Positions 1 through 7,345 of a stretch of DNA of 11,203 bases are shown here, piece by piece; position 1 is the stretch's first letter; each line of letters starts with the position of its first letter. The stretch comes from Acidaminococcaceae bacterium (GTDB taxonomy: Bacteria > Bacillota > Negativicutes > Acidaminococcales > Acidaminococcaceae). Location: assembly GCA_024405585.1 (NCBI GenBank), contig JAKSOM010000023.1:1-11203 (forward strand), read 5' to 3'. The notes under the pieces were generated by a model. That model had not been told where the DNA came from and searched no databases. It was given only the letters and a program-made list of their open reading frames with translations. The translations under genes were made by a program, and so were the position numbers.

Positions 1-1643
1 TCATCTTCAATATTTGTTACCACCGCAATCTTAGGCTTGAACTTCAGAAAAGAACCGTCACTCTCATCCGCCTCTGCAACTACATAACTTCCATCACCCG
101 TAATCGCATTTCCCCCTAGTTGGGCCACATCCCCGCCTATAATGGCAGTCGCACCAATCCCTGATTTACTAGCAATAAATGCCAGCATAGATGTAGTAGT
201 AGTTTTCCCATGCGCTCCGGCCACAGTTACACCATCTTTCGCATTCACCATCCAACTCAAAATATTGCTACGATGAAAAATGGGTATACCTTTTTCCTTT
301 GCCGCCACTACCTCGGGATTATCGGCATGAATGGCAGTACTCAAAACCAGACAATCCGCCCCTTCAATATTCTCAGCGGCATGCCCAATCTTTACTTGCG
401 CCCCCTGCCCGATCAGGCGGGAAACAACCTCACCGGAATTCAGGTCACTGCCTTGAACCTTGTAGCCACGCTTCAACAGGACGCTGGCAATGGCACTCAT
501 CCCAGCTCCTCCTATACCTACGAAATGGAAATTTTTATATCCTTCAAACAGGCAGGCCATTACCCTATCTGCAATATCCCGTCCAGCCCTGGGTTTCGCT
601 TCCCTCAAAGCGGCCACATGCATATCCTGCAATACATCCGGACTATCCAACAATTCCTTAATTTGTTCAAACAAAATTCCCCCGTTCAAATCTTTATCCA
701 GGATAACCTTAGCAGCCCCCTTATTTTCCAATGCTCTGGCATTGAATTCCTGATGATTGCCGGTTGCAAAAGGAAAAGGAATCAAAATTGCCGGCAAGCC
801 CTTGGCCATAATTTCCGCCAAACCAATGGCTCCGGCACGACAGACCACAAAATCAGCTACTGCCAAAGCAGAAGGCATATTATGCAGATAGGGAACAACA
901 TGAATATTTCCATTGACTCCCCCCTTACCGCCTAATGCCTTAATATGATCCGTATAATTAGCCTCCCCAGTTGCATGCAAAACCTGAACATCGTTACGTT
1001 TACTCAACTGCAACTCCACGTCAACCATAGCACTATTGATACTCTTGGCACCACGGCTGCCACCGAAAACCAGAACGGTCTTCAGTCGAGGATCTAAGCG
1101 CAATTCCTGATAACTGCATTCCCTGTCTTGCAACAAAATTTCGCTTCGAATAGGATTACCGGTATACACCACCTCACCCTTGGCTTTGAAATACTTTGCC
1201 GCTTCTTCATAACCCAACAGAACTTTCTTCACCATCCTGGCCAAAATTCTGTTAGTCACACCGGGCAAAGCATTTTGTTCCTGGATGCAGGTGGAGATTC
1301 CCGCCTTAGCCGCCTGATAAACAACAGGACCACAAACATAACCTCCAGTACCAATCACCAAATCGGGTTTTTCAGTCGCAATAAGTTCCTTCGCCTGCTT
1401 CAATCCTTTGTGCAATAAATAAATGCTTCTGAGCGTATCAAAACTCAAACTTCTGCGAAAGCCCGCCACCTCAATATAGCGCATGTCATAACCGTAACGC
1501 GGCACAATATCCCGTTCCAATCCCGCTGCCGTTCCCACATAGATAATCTCAACATCAGGAACTATTTTCTTGATTTCATCTGCAATTGAAAGGGCCGGAT
1601 AAATATGCCCTCCCGTACCGCCGCCACTAATCAAAATCTTCAT
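1..1643 (-). CDS. murG-murC: MurG-MurC fusion: lipid II-forming GlcNAc transferase joined to UDP-MurNAc--L-alanine ligase (3' end off window)
   Basis: One open frame of 547 codons plus 2 nt runs from ATG at 1643 to the window edge without a stop. Residues 1-361 are a complete MurG, the membrane-associated enzyme that adds GlcNAc to lipid I. It shows the N-terminal loop GGGTGGHIYPAL (7-18), QEQNALPG (121-128), GGSRGAK (194-200), and the UDP-GlcNAc-site region CRAGAIGLAEI (268-278) with NHQEFNA (296-302). From about residue 368 the same frame is the N-terminal part of MurC, the cytoplasmic ligase that adds L-Ala to UDP-MurNAc. It shows HFVGIGGAGMSA (373-384), the ATP loop GAHGKTTTT (476-484) and EADESDGSF (524-532). 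I checked the frame codon by codon across the junction. The start overlaps the murD stop (ATGA). Met362 (558-560) could start a separate MurC, but there is no MurG stop and no well-spaced Shine-Dalgarno. The MurC C-terminus is outside the window. Confidence 0.93.
   Translation of the reverse strand, partial: MKILISGGGTGGHIYPALSIADEIKKIVPDVEIIYVGTAAGLERDIVPRYGYDMRYIEVAGFRRSLSFDTLRSIYLLHKGLKQAKELIATEKPDLVIGTGGYVCGPVVYQAAKAGISTCIQEQNALPGVTNRILARMVKKVLLGYEEAAKYFKAKGEVVYTGNPIRSEILLQDRECSYQELRLDPRLKTVLVFGGSRGAKSINSAMVDVELQLSKRNDVQVLHATGEANYTDHIKALGGKGGVNGNIHVVPYLHNMPSALAVADFVVCRAGAIGLAEIMAKGLPAILIPFPFATGNHQEFNARALENKGAAKVILDKDLNGGILFEQIKELLDSPDVLQDMHVAALREAKPRAGRDIADRVMACLFEGYKNFHFVGIGGAGMSAIASVLLKRGYKVQGSDLNSGEVVSRLIGQGAQVKIGHAAENIEGADCLVLSTAIHADNPEVVAAKEKGIPIFHRSNILSWMVNAKDGVTVAGAHGKTTTTSMLAFIASKSGIGATAIIGGDVAQLGGNAITGDGSYVVAEADESDGSFLKFKPKIAVVTNIED
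534..560 (-). other. MurG-MurC domain junction
   Basis: The MurG C-terminal helix (ADRVMACLFEG, residues 358-368) passes straight into the MurC N-terminal strand (YKNFHFVGIGG, 369-379). There is no stop codon, spacer or obvious linker. MurC proteins normally begin a few residues before this glycine loop, so each domain is essentially full length at the joint. An ATG at 558-560 is in frame and is the only plausible internal start. The run AGGG lies only about 2 nt before it, too close for a normal ribosome site. Confidence 0.85.
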
Positions 1644-2917
1644 AATGCTTGTACCAATTCCTTAAACTTTTTCCCCCGTTCTTCAAAACAACTGAACATG
1701 TCATAACTGCTACAGGCAGGACTCAACAGAACAACTTGGGGCTTCTTGGCAACTTTTCTGGCCAACGCCACCGCCTCATCATAGGAATCCACCAAATAGA
1801 TATTTTTAACACCTTCCGCTTTAGCTGCGGCTAAAAACCTTGACTTGGCTTCCCCCAGCAAAATCAAAACATCAACAAATTTTTTCGTTGTTCCCATAAA
1901 GTCACGCAAATCTGTTAATTTGTCATGTCCTCCCGCAATAAGTATCACATGCCCATCAGGAAATGCTTCCAACGCTTTCACCGCACTGTCCGTATTGGTG
2001 GCCTTGGAATCATTATAATACCTGACACCGTCCAAAGTGCGAACATATTCCAAGCGATGTTCCACCGGCTGAAAATTTTTGATTACCTTGGCCAAATCCG
2101 TTACCCTGCAGCCTGCCAGATAGGCAACAGCGATGGCCGCCAAAACATTTTCCTCGTTGTGGGGCCCAAAAATCTTCATATCTTTCACTGAACATACTAT
2201 CTCTTCCTTGCCGTCCCACGCCACAACAAAACTGCCGTCCCGGATAAATACACCTTCAGGCAATTCCATACGCCGACTAAAATAACACACCCTGCACCGC
2301 AAATCATAAGCCCAACTGCGAATATTGGCATCGTCGTAATTCAGTACGGCAAACTGGTTTTCCCTTTGCTGCAAACAAATGTTTCTCTTGGCCCGATAAT
2401 AATTCTCCAACGTGTGATGCCGCTCCAAATGGTCCGGGGTTAAATTCAAAACACAACTGATGGCGGGGGCAAAGTTTTGTACCGTTTCCAATTGGAAACT
2501 GCTCAATTCCGCCGCCACCCAGGCATCGGCGGATAATTCCTCTGTTTCCTTACTCAAACTCAGCCCGATATTGCCGGCCACTTTCACAGGCACACCCAAG
2601 GTCTTCAGCATCTCCCCCACCAAAGTTGTGGTGGTGGTTTTTCCGTTCGTACCGGTTATAGCTGCCATCCTGCCGGAACACCGTGCAAAAGCCACTTCAA
2701 TTTCCGGCACAACCTTAATTCCCCTACTTAAGGCCAACCGTACTTCCTCTTTTTCCGGCGAAACACCGGGAGAAAGCACAAGCAAATCAACCCCTTCAAC
2801 ACTTGTTGCAAAAGAGTTCATTGCATCCGTATAGACCAGCACATCATTCCCTGCTTTTTGCAGGACCTCAGCCACTCCCTTACCGCTGACACCTGCGCCA
2901 TAAACCAATACCTTCAT
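1640..2917 (-). CDS. murD: UDP-N-acetylmuramoyl-L-alanine--D-glutamate ligase MurD
   Basis: MurD is the cytoplasmic ligase that adds D-glutamate to UDP-MurNAc-L-Ala with ATP. The 425-residue product has the N-terminal Rossmann start VYGAGVSGKG (5-14), the ATP loop GTNGKTTTT (89-97), ELSSFQLE (137-144), NLTPDHLERH (158-167) and the lysine usually carbamylated in this family (Lys177 in RAKRNI). It also has EHRLEYV and NDSKATN of the C-terminal ligase domain. I chose the ATG at 2917 because MKVLVYGAG is the normal family start and GAGG precedes it. The longer frame back to 3025 only reads into mraY. It starts 11 nt after the mraY stop and its TGA overlaps the murG ATG, so translation is probably coupled. 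An ftsW gene often found next to murD is missing. Confidence 0.97.
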   Translation of the reverse strand: MKVLVYGAGVSGKGVAEVLQKAGNDVLVYTDAMNSFATSVEGVDLLVLSPGVSPEKEEVRLALSRGIKVVPEIEVAFARCSGRMAAITGTNGKTTTTTLVGEMLKTLGVPVKVAGNIGLSLSKETEELSADAWVAAELSSFQLETVQNFAPAISCVLNLTPDHLERHHTLENYYRAKRNICLQQRENQFAVLNYDDANIRSWAYDLRCRVCYFSRRMELPEGVFIRDGSFVVAWDGKEEIVCSVKDMKIFGPHNEENVLAAIAVAYLAGCRVTDLAKVIKNFQPVEHRLEYVRTLDGVRYYNDSKATNTDSAVKALEAFPDGHVILIAGGHDKLTDLRDFMGTTKKFVDVLILLGEAKSRFLAAAKAEGVKNIYLVDSYDEAVALARKVAKKPQVVLLSPACSSYDMFSCFEERGKKFKELVQAL

Positions 2918-2928
2918 ATCACCACGCC

Positions 2929-3897
2929 TCAAATCACAAATTTCAGTACCCACAAGCCAAAACTTACGGCTGCCAGCAGGCAACTTACCAGGGAGAACAC
3001 CTTCACAGTCAGCACCTCTCCCCAACCGCCCAACTCAAAATGATGATGGATGGGAGCCATACGAAAGATTCTTTTGCCATGCCGCAACTTGAAAGACCCC
3101 ACCTGCAAGATAACGCTCAATGCTTCCGCAACATATATTCCGCCCAAAACAATCAGCAACAACTCGCATTTCAAGAGCAGGGCCAAAGCCGCCACCGCAC
3201 CGCCCAGAGCCAAAGAACCGGTATCACCCATAAATACCTTGGCAGGATGCCGGTTATAAATCAAAAATCCCAACAAACTGCCAAACAGGGCAGCACTAAA
3301 CCCCATAAGGTCCGTCTTTCCGAGGGTATAGGCAAAAAAGCCGAACGTCAAAAACACAGGCAAGGACACCAAAGATACCAACCCATCCAAACCGTCCGTA
3401 AAATTCACCGCATTGGTCGTCCCCAAGAGCAAAGCGAGAACTATCAAGTAATAACCCCACCCCAGATCAAAGTAGATATTAAATCCGGGAACCCACAATT
3501 CAGTCGGGAAATTGGTCATAACCCCATACCAAATAAACCCCGCCGCCACCAATATCTGCAAGGCAAATTTCTGCTTCACATTCAAACCGAGATTACGTTT
3601 TTTAACAATCTTAATCCCATCATCCAAAGCCCCTATCACACCATGGGACAAAGTCAGAAAAAGCGCCACCTTGAGGGCCGACGTAAATTCGCCAAAAATT
3701 GCCACCGCCACCATAAGCCCCATCAAAATCATTACCCCGCCCATAGTTGGGGTTCCGGATTTCTGTTTATGACTTTCAGGACCGCACCCCCGCACGCTTT
3801 GACCAAATCTTAACTTATGCAACAAAGGAATAACGACAGGTCCCAATGCTCCGCAAACTGCGAAGGCAACCGCCCCCGTCCACATAACATTATTCAT
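2929..3897 (-). CDS. mraY: Phospho-N-acetylmuramoyl-pentapeptide transferase MraY
   Basis: MraY is the integral membrane enzyme that transfers phospho-MurNAc-pentapeptide to undecaprenyl phosphate, forming lipid I. The 322-residue protein is strongly hydrophobic, with about ten membrane segments. Family motifs are present: HKQKSGTPTMGG (43-54), the catalytic aspartate pair in GALDDGIKI (89-97), NFTDGLDGL (165-173), FMGDTGSLALGG (222-233, with the family's third key Asp at 225) and APIHHHFELGGWGE (281-294). The ATG at 3897 is preferred over a TTG one codon upstream. That ATG overlaps the original murF stop by 8 nt (ATGAATAA) and has only a poor ribosome site, so it probably relies on ribosomes finishing murF. 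This matters because murF carries an amber codon about 150 nt upstream. Confidence 0.96.
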   Translation of the reverse strand: MNNVMWTGAVAFAVCGALGPVVIPLLHKLRFGQSVRGCGPESHKQKSGTPTMGGVMILMGLMVAVAIFGEFTSALKVALFLTLSHGVIGALDDGIKIVKKRNLGLNVKQKFALQILVAAGFIWYGVMTNFPTELWVPGFNIYFDLGWGYYLIVLALLLGTTNAVNFTDGLDGLVSLVSLPVFLTFGFFAYTLGKTDLMGFSAALFGSLLGFLIYNRHPAKVFMGDTGSLALGGAVAALALLLKCELLLIVLGGIYVAEALSVILQVGSFKLRHGKRIFRMAPIHHHFELGGWGEVLTVKVFSLVSCLLAAVSFGLWVLKFVI

Positions 3898-5284
3898 CAA
3901 AATAACCCAAGACTTTATTCACTTCCATAGAATGACTACCCTTCAGAAGAACCACATCCCCTGAACGTACCACATGCATCAGACACTCATAAGCCTGTTT
4001 GACATTATCACAAAACTGAGCTTTTACCCCTGCTTTCTTTGCTGCCCACTAAATATTCCTCGCATTTTCTCCATAAGTGATAAGGTAATCCACACCTATA
4101 TCTTTACACATCAAGCCGATTTCTTCATGGGCCTTTTGGGCAAGATCTCCCAATTCCAGCATATCCGCCAAAATAGCAATACTGCGACAGCGATATTTCT
4201 TTTCCGAGCCATCCTTCACCATTTTCAAGGTCTCCAAAGCCGCCATCATGCTATGGGGATTAGCATTGTAACTGTCATCAATAAAAGTCACATCACCCCG
4301 CTTGACAATTTGCAACCTCCGTTCCGACAACTGTACACTGCCAAGTACATTGGCACTTGCTGCCATATCCACCCCGTAACATACCGCCATAGCAATTGCC
4401 GCCAAAACATTATACACGTTATGTATTCCTAAAAGTGGCATATGCACGCTAACCTTATGCCCGCTGATTCTCTCATGGCAAACAAAATCCGTGCCCTCAG
4501 AATGCATTACCAAATCCGTCGCATAGTAATCGTTACTGTCCTGCATACCAAAGTAAATCGGTTGGGCCAGACACTCCTCCCCCATCTTCCTTGTGTATAC
4601 ATTATCACCGTTCAGCACCGCATAACCGTCACTATTCAAACCTTCCAGAATTTCCCTCTTGGCATTAGCTATATTTTCACGGGACCCCAATATTTCTATG
4701 TGACTAACCCCCACATTGGTAATCAAAGCACTTTCAGGACGGGCAATATAACACAATTCCCGAATTTGATTCAATCCCCGCATACCCATTTCAACCACAG
4801 CGATTTCCGTATCATCCCGAATTTCCAAAATAGTTTTTGACAAACCAATTTCATTATTAAAATTGGCCTGTGTCTTAACCACCCTGTACTTTGCTCCCAA
4901 ACAATGGGCCAGAATATCCTTAGTGGAAGTTTTGCCGTTAGAACCGGTAATGCCAATAACTTTCAGCTTTTTCTTACTCTTACGGTAAGCGGCTGCCAAT
5001 GCCTGATAGGCCTTAAGAGTATCCTCCACCAGTAATTTTGCCACACCGTTCGGTACATCCATATCCTTGGCAATAACCACACCCTTGGCTCCGGACGCGA
5101 CGGCCTTACCCACAAAATCATGCCCGTCAAACTTTTCACCTGCCAAAGCAACAAACAAATCTCCAGGTTGGACATCCCTGGAATCAGTTGTTACCCGTCC
5201 GAAAAACACCTCTTCCTCCTGGTATCCCAAATCCAATTGATAATCCAGATAAAGATACCGTTTTACTTCATCAAGTGCTAACAT
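3890..5284 (-). CDS. murF: UDP-MurNAc-tripeptide--D-Ala-D-Ala ligase MurF, interrupted by an in-frame amber codon
   Basis: MurF adds D-Ala-D-Ala to the UDP-MurNAc-tripeptide, the last cytoplasmic precursor step. Codons 1-411 show the N-terminal domain (TTDSRDVQPGDLFVAL, 32-47), ATP loop GSNGKTSTK (114-122), ANFNNEIGLSK (140-150), EMGMRG (165-170), SERRLQIV and DDSYNANPHSM. Codon 412 is TAG (4049-4051). Beyond it the same frame continues for 52 codons with the classic MurF C-terminus, including SGDVVLLKGSHSME, and ends at TAA (3890-3892). Full length with the amber codon read would be 464 residues, normal for MurF. Stopping at TAG gives 411 residues lacking the end of the third domain, though the ATP site and central domain remain. 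The start overlaps the murE stop (ATGTTAG). The interruption could be a sequencing or assembly error, a real nonsense mutation or a suppressed codon; the sequence alone cannot decide. Confidence 0.9.
4049..4051 (-). other. In-frame TAG (amber) codon inside murF
   Basis: The codon follows GENARNI (405-411) and precedes WAAKKAGVKAQF. The frame stays open on both sides, with no frameshift and no second stop before the native TAA. Related MurF proteins usually have a small or charged residue near here, so a one-base change from GAG, CAG, AAG or another sense codon is enough to explain it. The base after TAG is T. Confidence 0.9.
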
Positions 5285-6753
5285 TTTTTCAAAAACTCCT
5301 CTGCAACTTTCTTGTCATCAAAATGAATTGTTCCCGTCTTCAAAATCTGATAATTCTCATGTCCCTTGCCCGCAATCAGCACCACGTCACCTTTTACAGC
5401 ATTTTGCAGAGCATAGCCAATTGCCTCCCTGCGGTCGGCAATACGCACATATTCCTTCCTGTCATCATCCAACGCCCCACAAATCTGATCCAAAATCTTT
5501 TCCGGATCCTCGGTTCTGGGATTATCGCTGGTCACCACCACATTATCCGCCAAAACACCCGCTATATGCCCCATGATGGGCCGCTTGGTATTATCCCTAT
5601 CACCGCCGCATCCGAATACCGCCCATAATTTGTTCTCCGTAATCTTCCGTGCCGTATTCAAAACATTTTCCAATCCGTCCGGAGTATGTGCATAATCCAC
5701 AACAACAGTAAAATCCTGGCCGCAATCCACCAATTGAAATCTGCCAGCAACCCCGACAAAAGCACATATTTCCCTCTCAATAATCTTAATGTCTATCCCC
5801 TCTGCCAACAAAGCCCCAACCGCACTCATTATGTTGTACACATTGAATGCACCGGTGATTTTGGTGTGCAGTTGCATAATTCCCTGGGGAGTCACCAATT
5901 GCACATCCATCCCCCTGGCAAAAATTTTAACTTCTTTCGGATAAATGTCATTGGTGTCCTGCATACCATAGATCAGAACAGGTGTTCCGGTCCTGGCCTT
6001 GATAACGGGGGAAGAAGCATCATCCATATTAAACACCGCAGTTTTATCAGTTTTTACGCCCTCACTCAAACCCTCAAACAAAATGCTTTTGGCGTCCCGA
6101 TAATTATCCATAGTCTTATGAAAGTCCAAATGATCCTGAGTAATGTTTGTCAGCACTGCACAATCGAACTCCACACCCGCCACCCGTTTCAAAGCCAAAG
6201 CATGACTGGAAACTTCCATCACACAATAGTCACAACCCTTCTCCACCATGGCAGCCAGAACCCTCTGCAAATCAATTACATCCGGAGTCGTATTATGGCT
6301 CACAATTACTTCGTCTCCCACCACCATATTTATGGTACCGACCAACCCGGCCTTGTGCCCTGCAACATTCAAAATCTTTTGTATGATATTGGTGGTTGTA
6401 GTTTTACCATTGGTTCCCGTCACACCTATCATCCGCAATTTTCGCCCCGGATAGTCAAAAAAATACGGAGCTATCACTTCCATGGCCTCCCTTGTGTCGG
6501 GAACTAAAACCACAGCCACTCCCTCCGGCAATTTCTTCGGCAAAGTATCCACTACAAGGGCCTTGGCCCCCTTCTTCACCGCCTGCTCCAAAAAAGAATG
6601 ACCGTCAACTGTGGCTCCCCTTAATGCAACAAAAAGTCCACCCGGTTGAACGGTCCTACTGTCAGCGGTTATGTCCGTGATACGCTGATTTATGTCGCCA
6701 TACAGTTCAAATTCCGATAAAGTCGACGTAATCTCCACAAGATGCTTTAACAT
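5278..6753 (-). CDS. murE: UDP-MurNAc-L-Ala-D-Glu--meso-diaminopimelate ligase MurE
   Basis: MurE adds the third stem-peptide residue to UDP-MurNAc-dipeptide in the cytoplasm. The 491-residue product has an N-terminal UDP-MurNAc domain (DSRTVQPGGLFVALRG, 31-46), the ATP loop GTNGKTTTT (113-121), HNTTPD (153-158), the likely carbamylated Lys222 in DAKSILFEG, and VDYAHTPDG (352-360). DNPR (410-413) is the motif established as marking meso-diaminopimelate enzymes, as opposed to lysine-adding ones, and GKGHE (462-466) supports it. The wall is therefore predicted to be meso-DAP type. The ATG follows AAGGGGAAG at good spacing and lies 15 nt after the ftsL stop, leaving no room for the ftsI/spoVD transpeptidase gene often found here. 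It ends with TAG, the only terminal TAG in the window, inside a 7-nt overlap with murF. Confidence 0.97.
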   Translation of the reverse strand: MLKHLVEITSTLSEFELYGDINQRITDITADSRTVQPGGLFVALRGATVDGHSFLEQAVKKGAKALVVDTLPKKLPEGVAVVLVPDTREAMEVIAPYFFDYPGRKLRMIGVTGTNGKTTTTNIIQKILNVAGHKAGLVGTINMVVGDEVIVSHNTTPDVIDLQRVLAAMVEKGCDYCVMEVSSHALALKRVAGVEFDCAVLTNITQDHLDFHKTMDNYRDAKSILFEGLSEGVKTDKTAVFNMDDASSPVIKARTGTPVLIYGMQDTNDIYPKEVKIFARGMDVQLVTPQGIMQLHTKITGAFNVYNIMSAVGALLAEGIDIKIIEREICAFVGVAGRFQLVDCGQDFTVVVDYAHTPDGLENVLNTARKITENKLWAVFGCGGDRDNTKRPIMGHIAGVLADNVVVTSDNPRTEDPEKILDQICGALDDDRKEYVRIADRREAIGYALQNAVKGDVVLIAGKGHENYQILKTGTIHFDDKKVAEEFLKKC

Positions 6754-6768
6754 ATCTTCCCCTTTTTA

Positions 6769-7332
6769 TCATTTTCCCAACACCCAAAATGTATCATTCA
6801 TTGATTTGGCGTGATACCGCTCAGCAATCGTCTTTGATTTGGAGGCATTCACATAAACATTATCCCTCGCTACAACCATACCTAATTTTGATGAGGCAAT
6901 TTCCCTGATTCTTTCAGGTCCCTTCAACTGTTCCACCGCTATCTGCATTTCACTAATTTCCCTTATCAGACGGGCTTCCTCATGCTGCATGGCAACCAGT
7001 TGCGTCTGTACCGCAACAGTCAAATTACCAACCACAACACAGGCAAAATAAGTGAGGGCAACAATCCCGAAACACATTGCAGAGGCCACCTTGAACAACT
7101 TCGCCCTATAATTCTGTCCGCCCCTGGGATAAACTTTTTTCTCCTCCCTGACTAAGGGTTTCTTAGCCCGTTTGAAGAAAGTCCACTTAAATTTCTTCTT
7201 TTTTACTACTTTTTGGGGGACAGAAACAACCTCGGTCTCCCGCTCTGCAACAGACCAGATATCTTCTGCCAAATTACCGTAACTGTAATTGGTGTCAAGA
7301 TTTTCATATTCAATTCTCCTGAACTGTCTCAT
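6769..7332 (-). CDS. ftsL: Cell division protein FtsL (septum formation initiator family)
   Basis: FtsL is a small bitopic divisome protein that pairs with an FtsB/DivIC partner through a periplasmic coiled coil. The 187-residue product has a long basic cytoplasmic tail (1-80, very lysine/arginine rich at 41-80), one membrane segment (about 81-106), a predicted coiled coil (about 107-137) and the family's post-coil motif GPERIREIASSKLGM (138-152). Identification rests on this architecture plus its position after rsmH; the family diverges too much for sequence recognition alone. The tail of about 80 residues makes it longer than common FtsL proteins of around 110-120. It starts 13 nt after rsmH with AGAGG upstream of the ATG. 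Confidence 0.88.
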   Translation of the reverse strand: MRQFRRIEYENLDTNYSYGNLAEDIWSVAERETEVVSVPQKVVKKKKFKWTFFKRAKKPLVREEKKVYPRGGQNYRAKLFKVASAMCFGIVALTYFACVVVGNLTVAVQTQLVAMQHEEARLIREISEMQIAVEQLKGPERIREIASSKLGMVVARDNVYVNASKSKTIAERYHAKSMNDTFWVLGK

Positions 7333-7345
7333 CGGATACTACCTC

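Noticed and set aside
210..935. Plus-strand open frame of 241 codons
   Set aside because: It lies antisense to the confirmed MurG-MurC frame, has no recognisable domain and an odd composition. It is a shadow of the minus-strand gene.
2918..3025. N-terminal extension of murD back to 3025
   Set aside because: It overlaps the conserved end of mraY. MurD proteins start at the Rossmann glycine loop, and an ATG with GAGG upstream fits at 2917.
3040..3813. Plus-strand open frame of 257 codons opposite mraY
   Set aside because: It is rich in Gln, His and Arg from reading a membrane-protein gene backwards, with no motif or sensible ribosome site.
4049..4051. Selenocysteine or programmed frameshift as the cause of the murF interruption
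   Set aside because: Selenocysteine uses UGA, not UAG, and the frame is the same before and after the codon, so no shift is needed. Pyrrolysine remains formally possible, but nothing in the window (no pyl genes, no known role in MurF) supports it.
5686..6507. Plus-strand open frame of 273 codons opposite murE
   Set aside because: It is entirely antisense to an unambiguous MurE and has no family resemblance.
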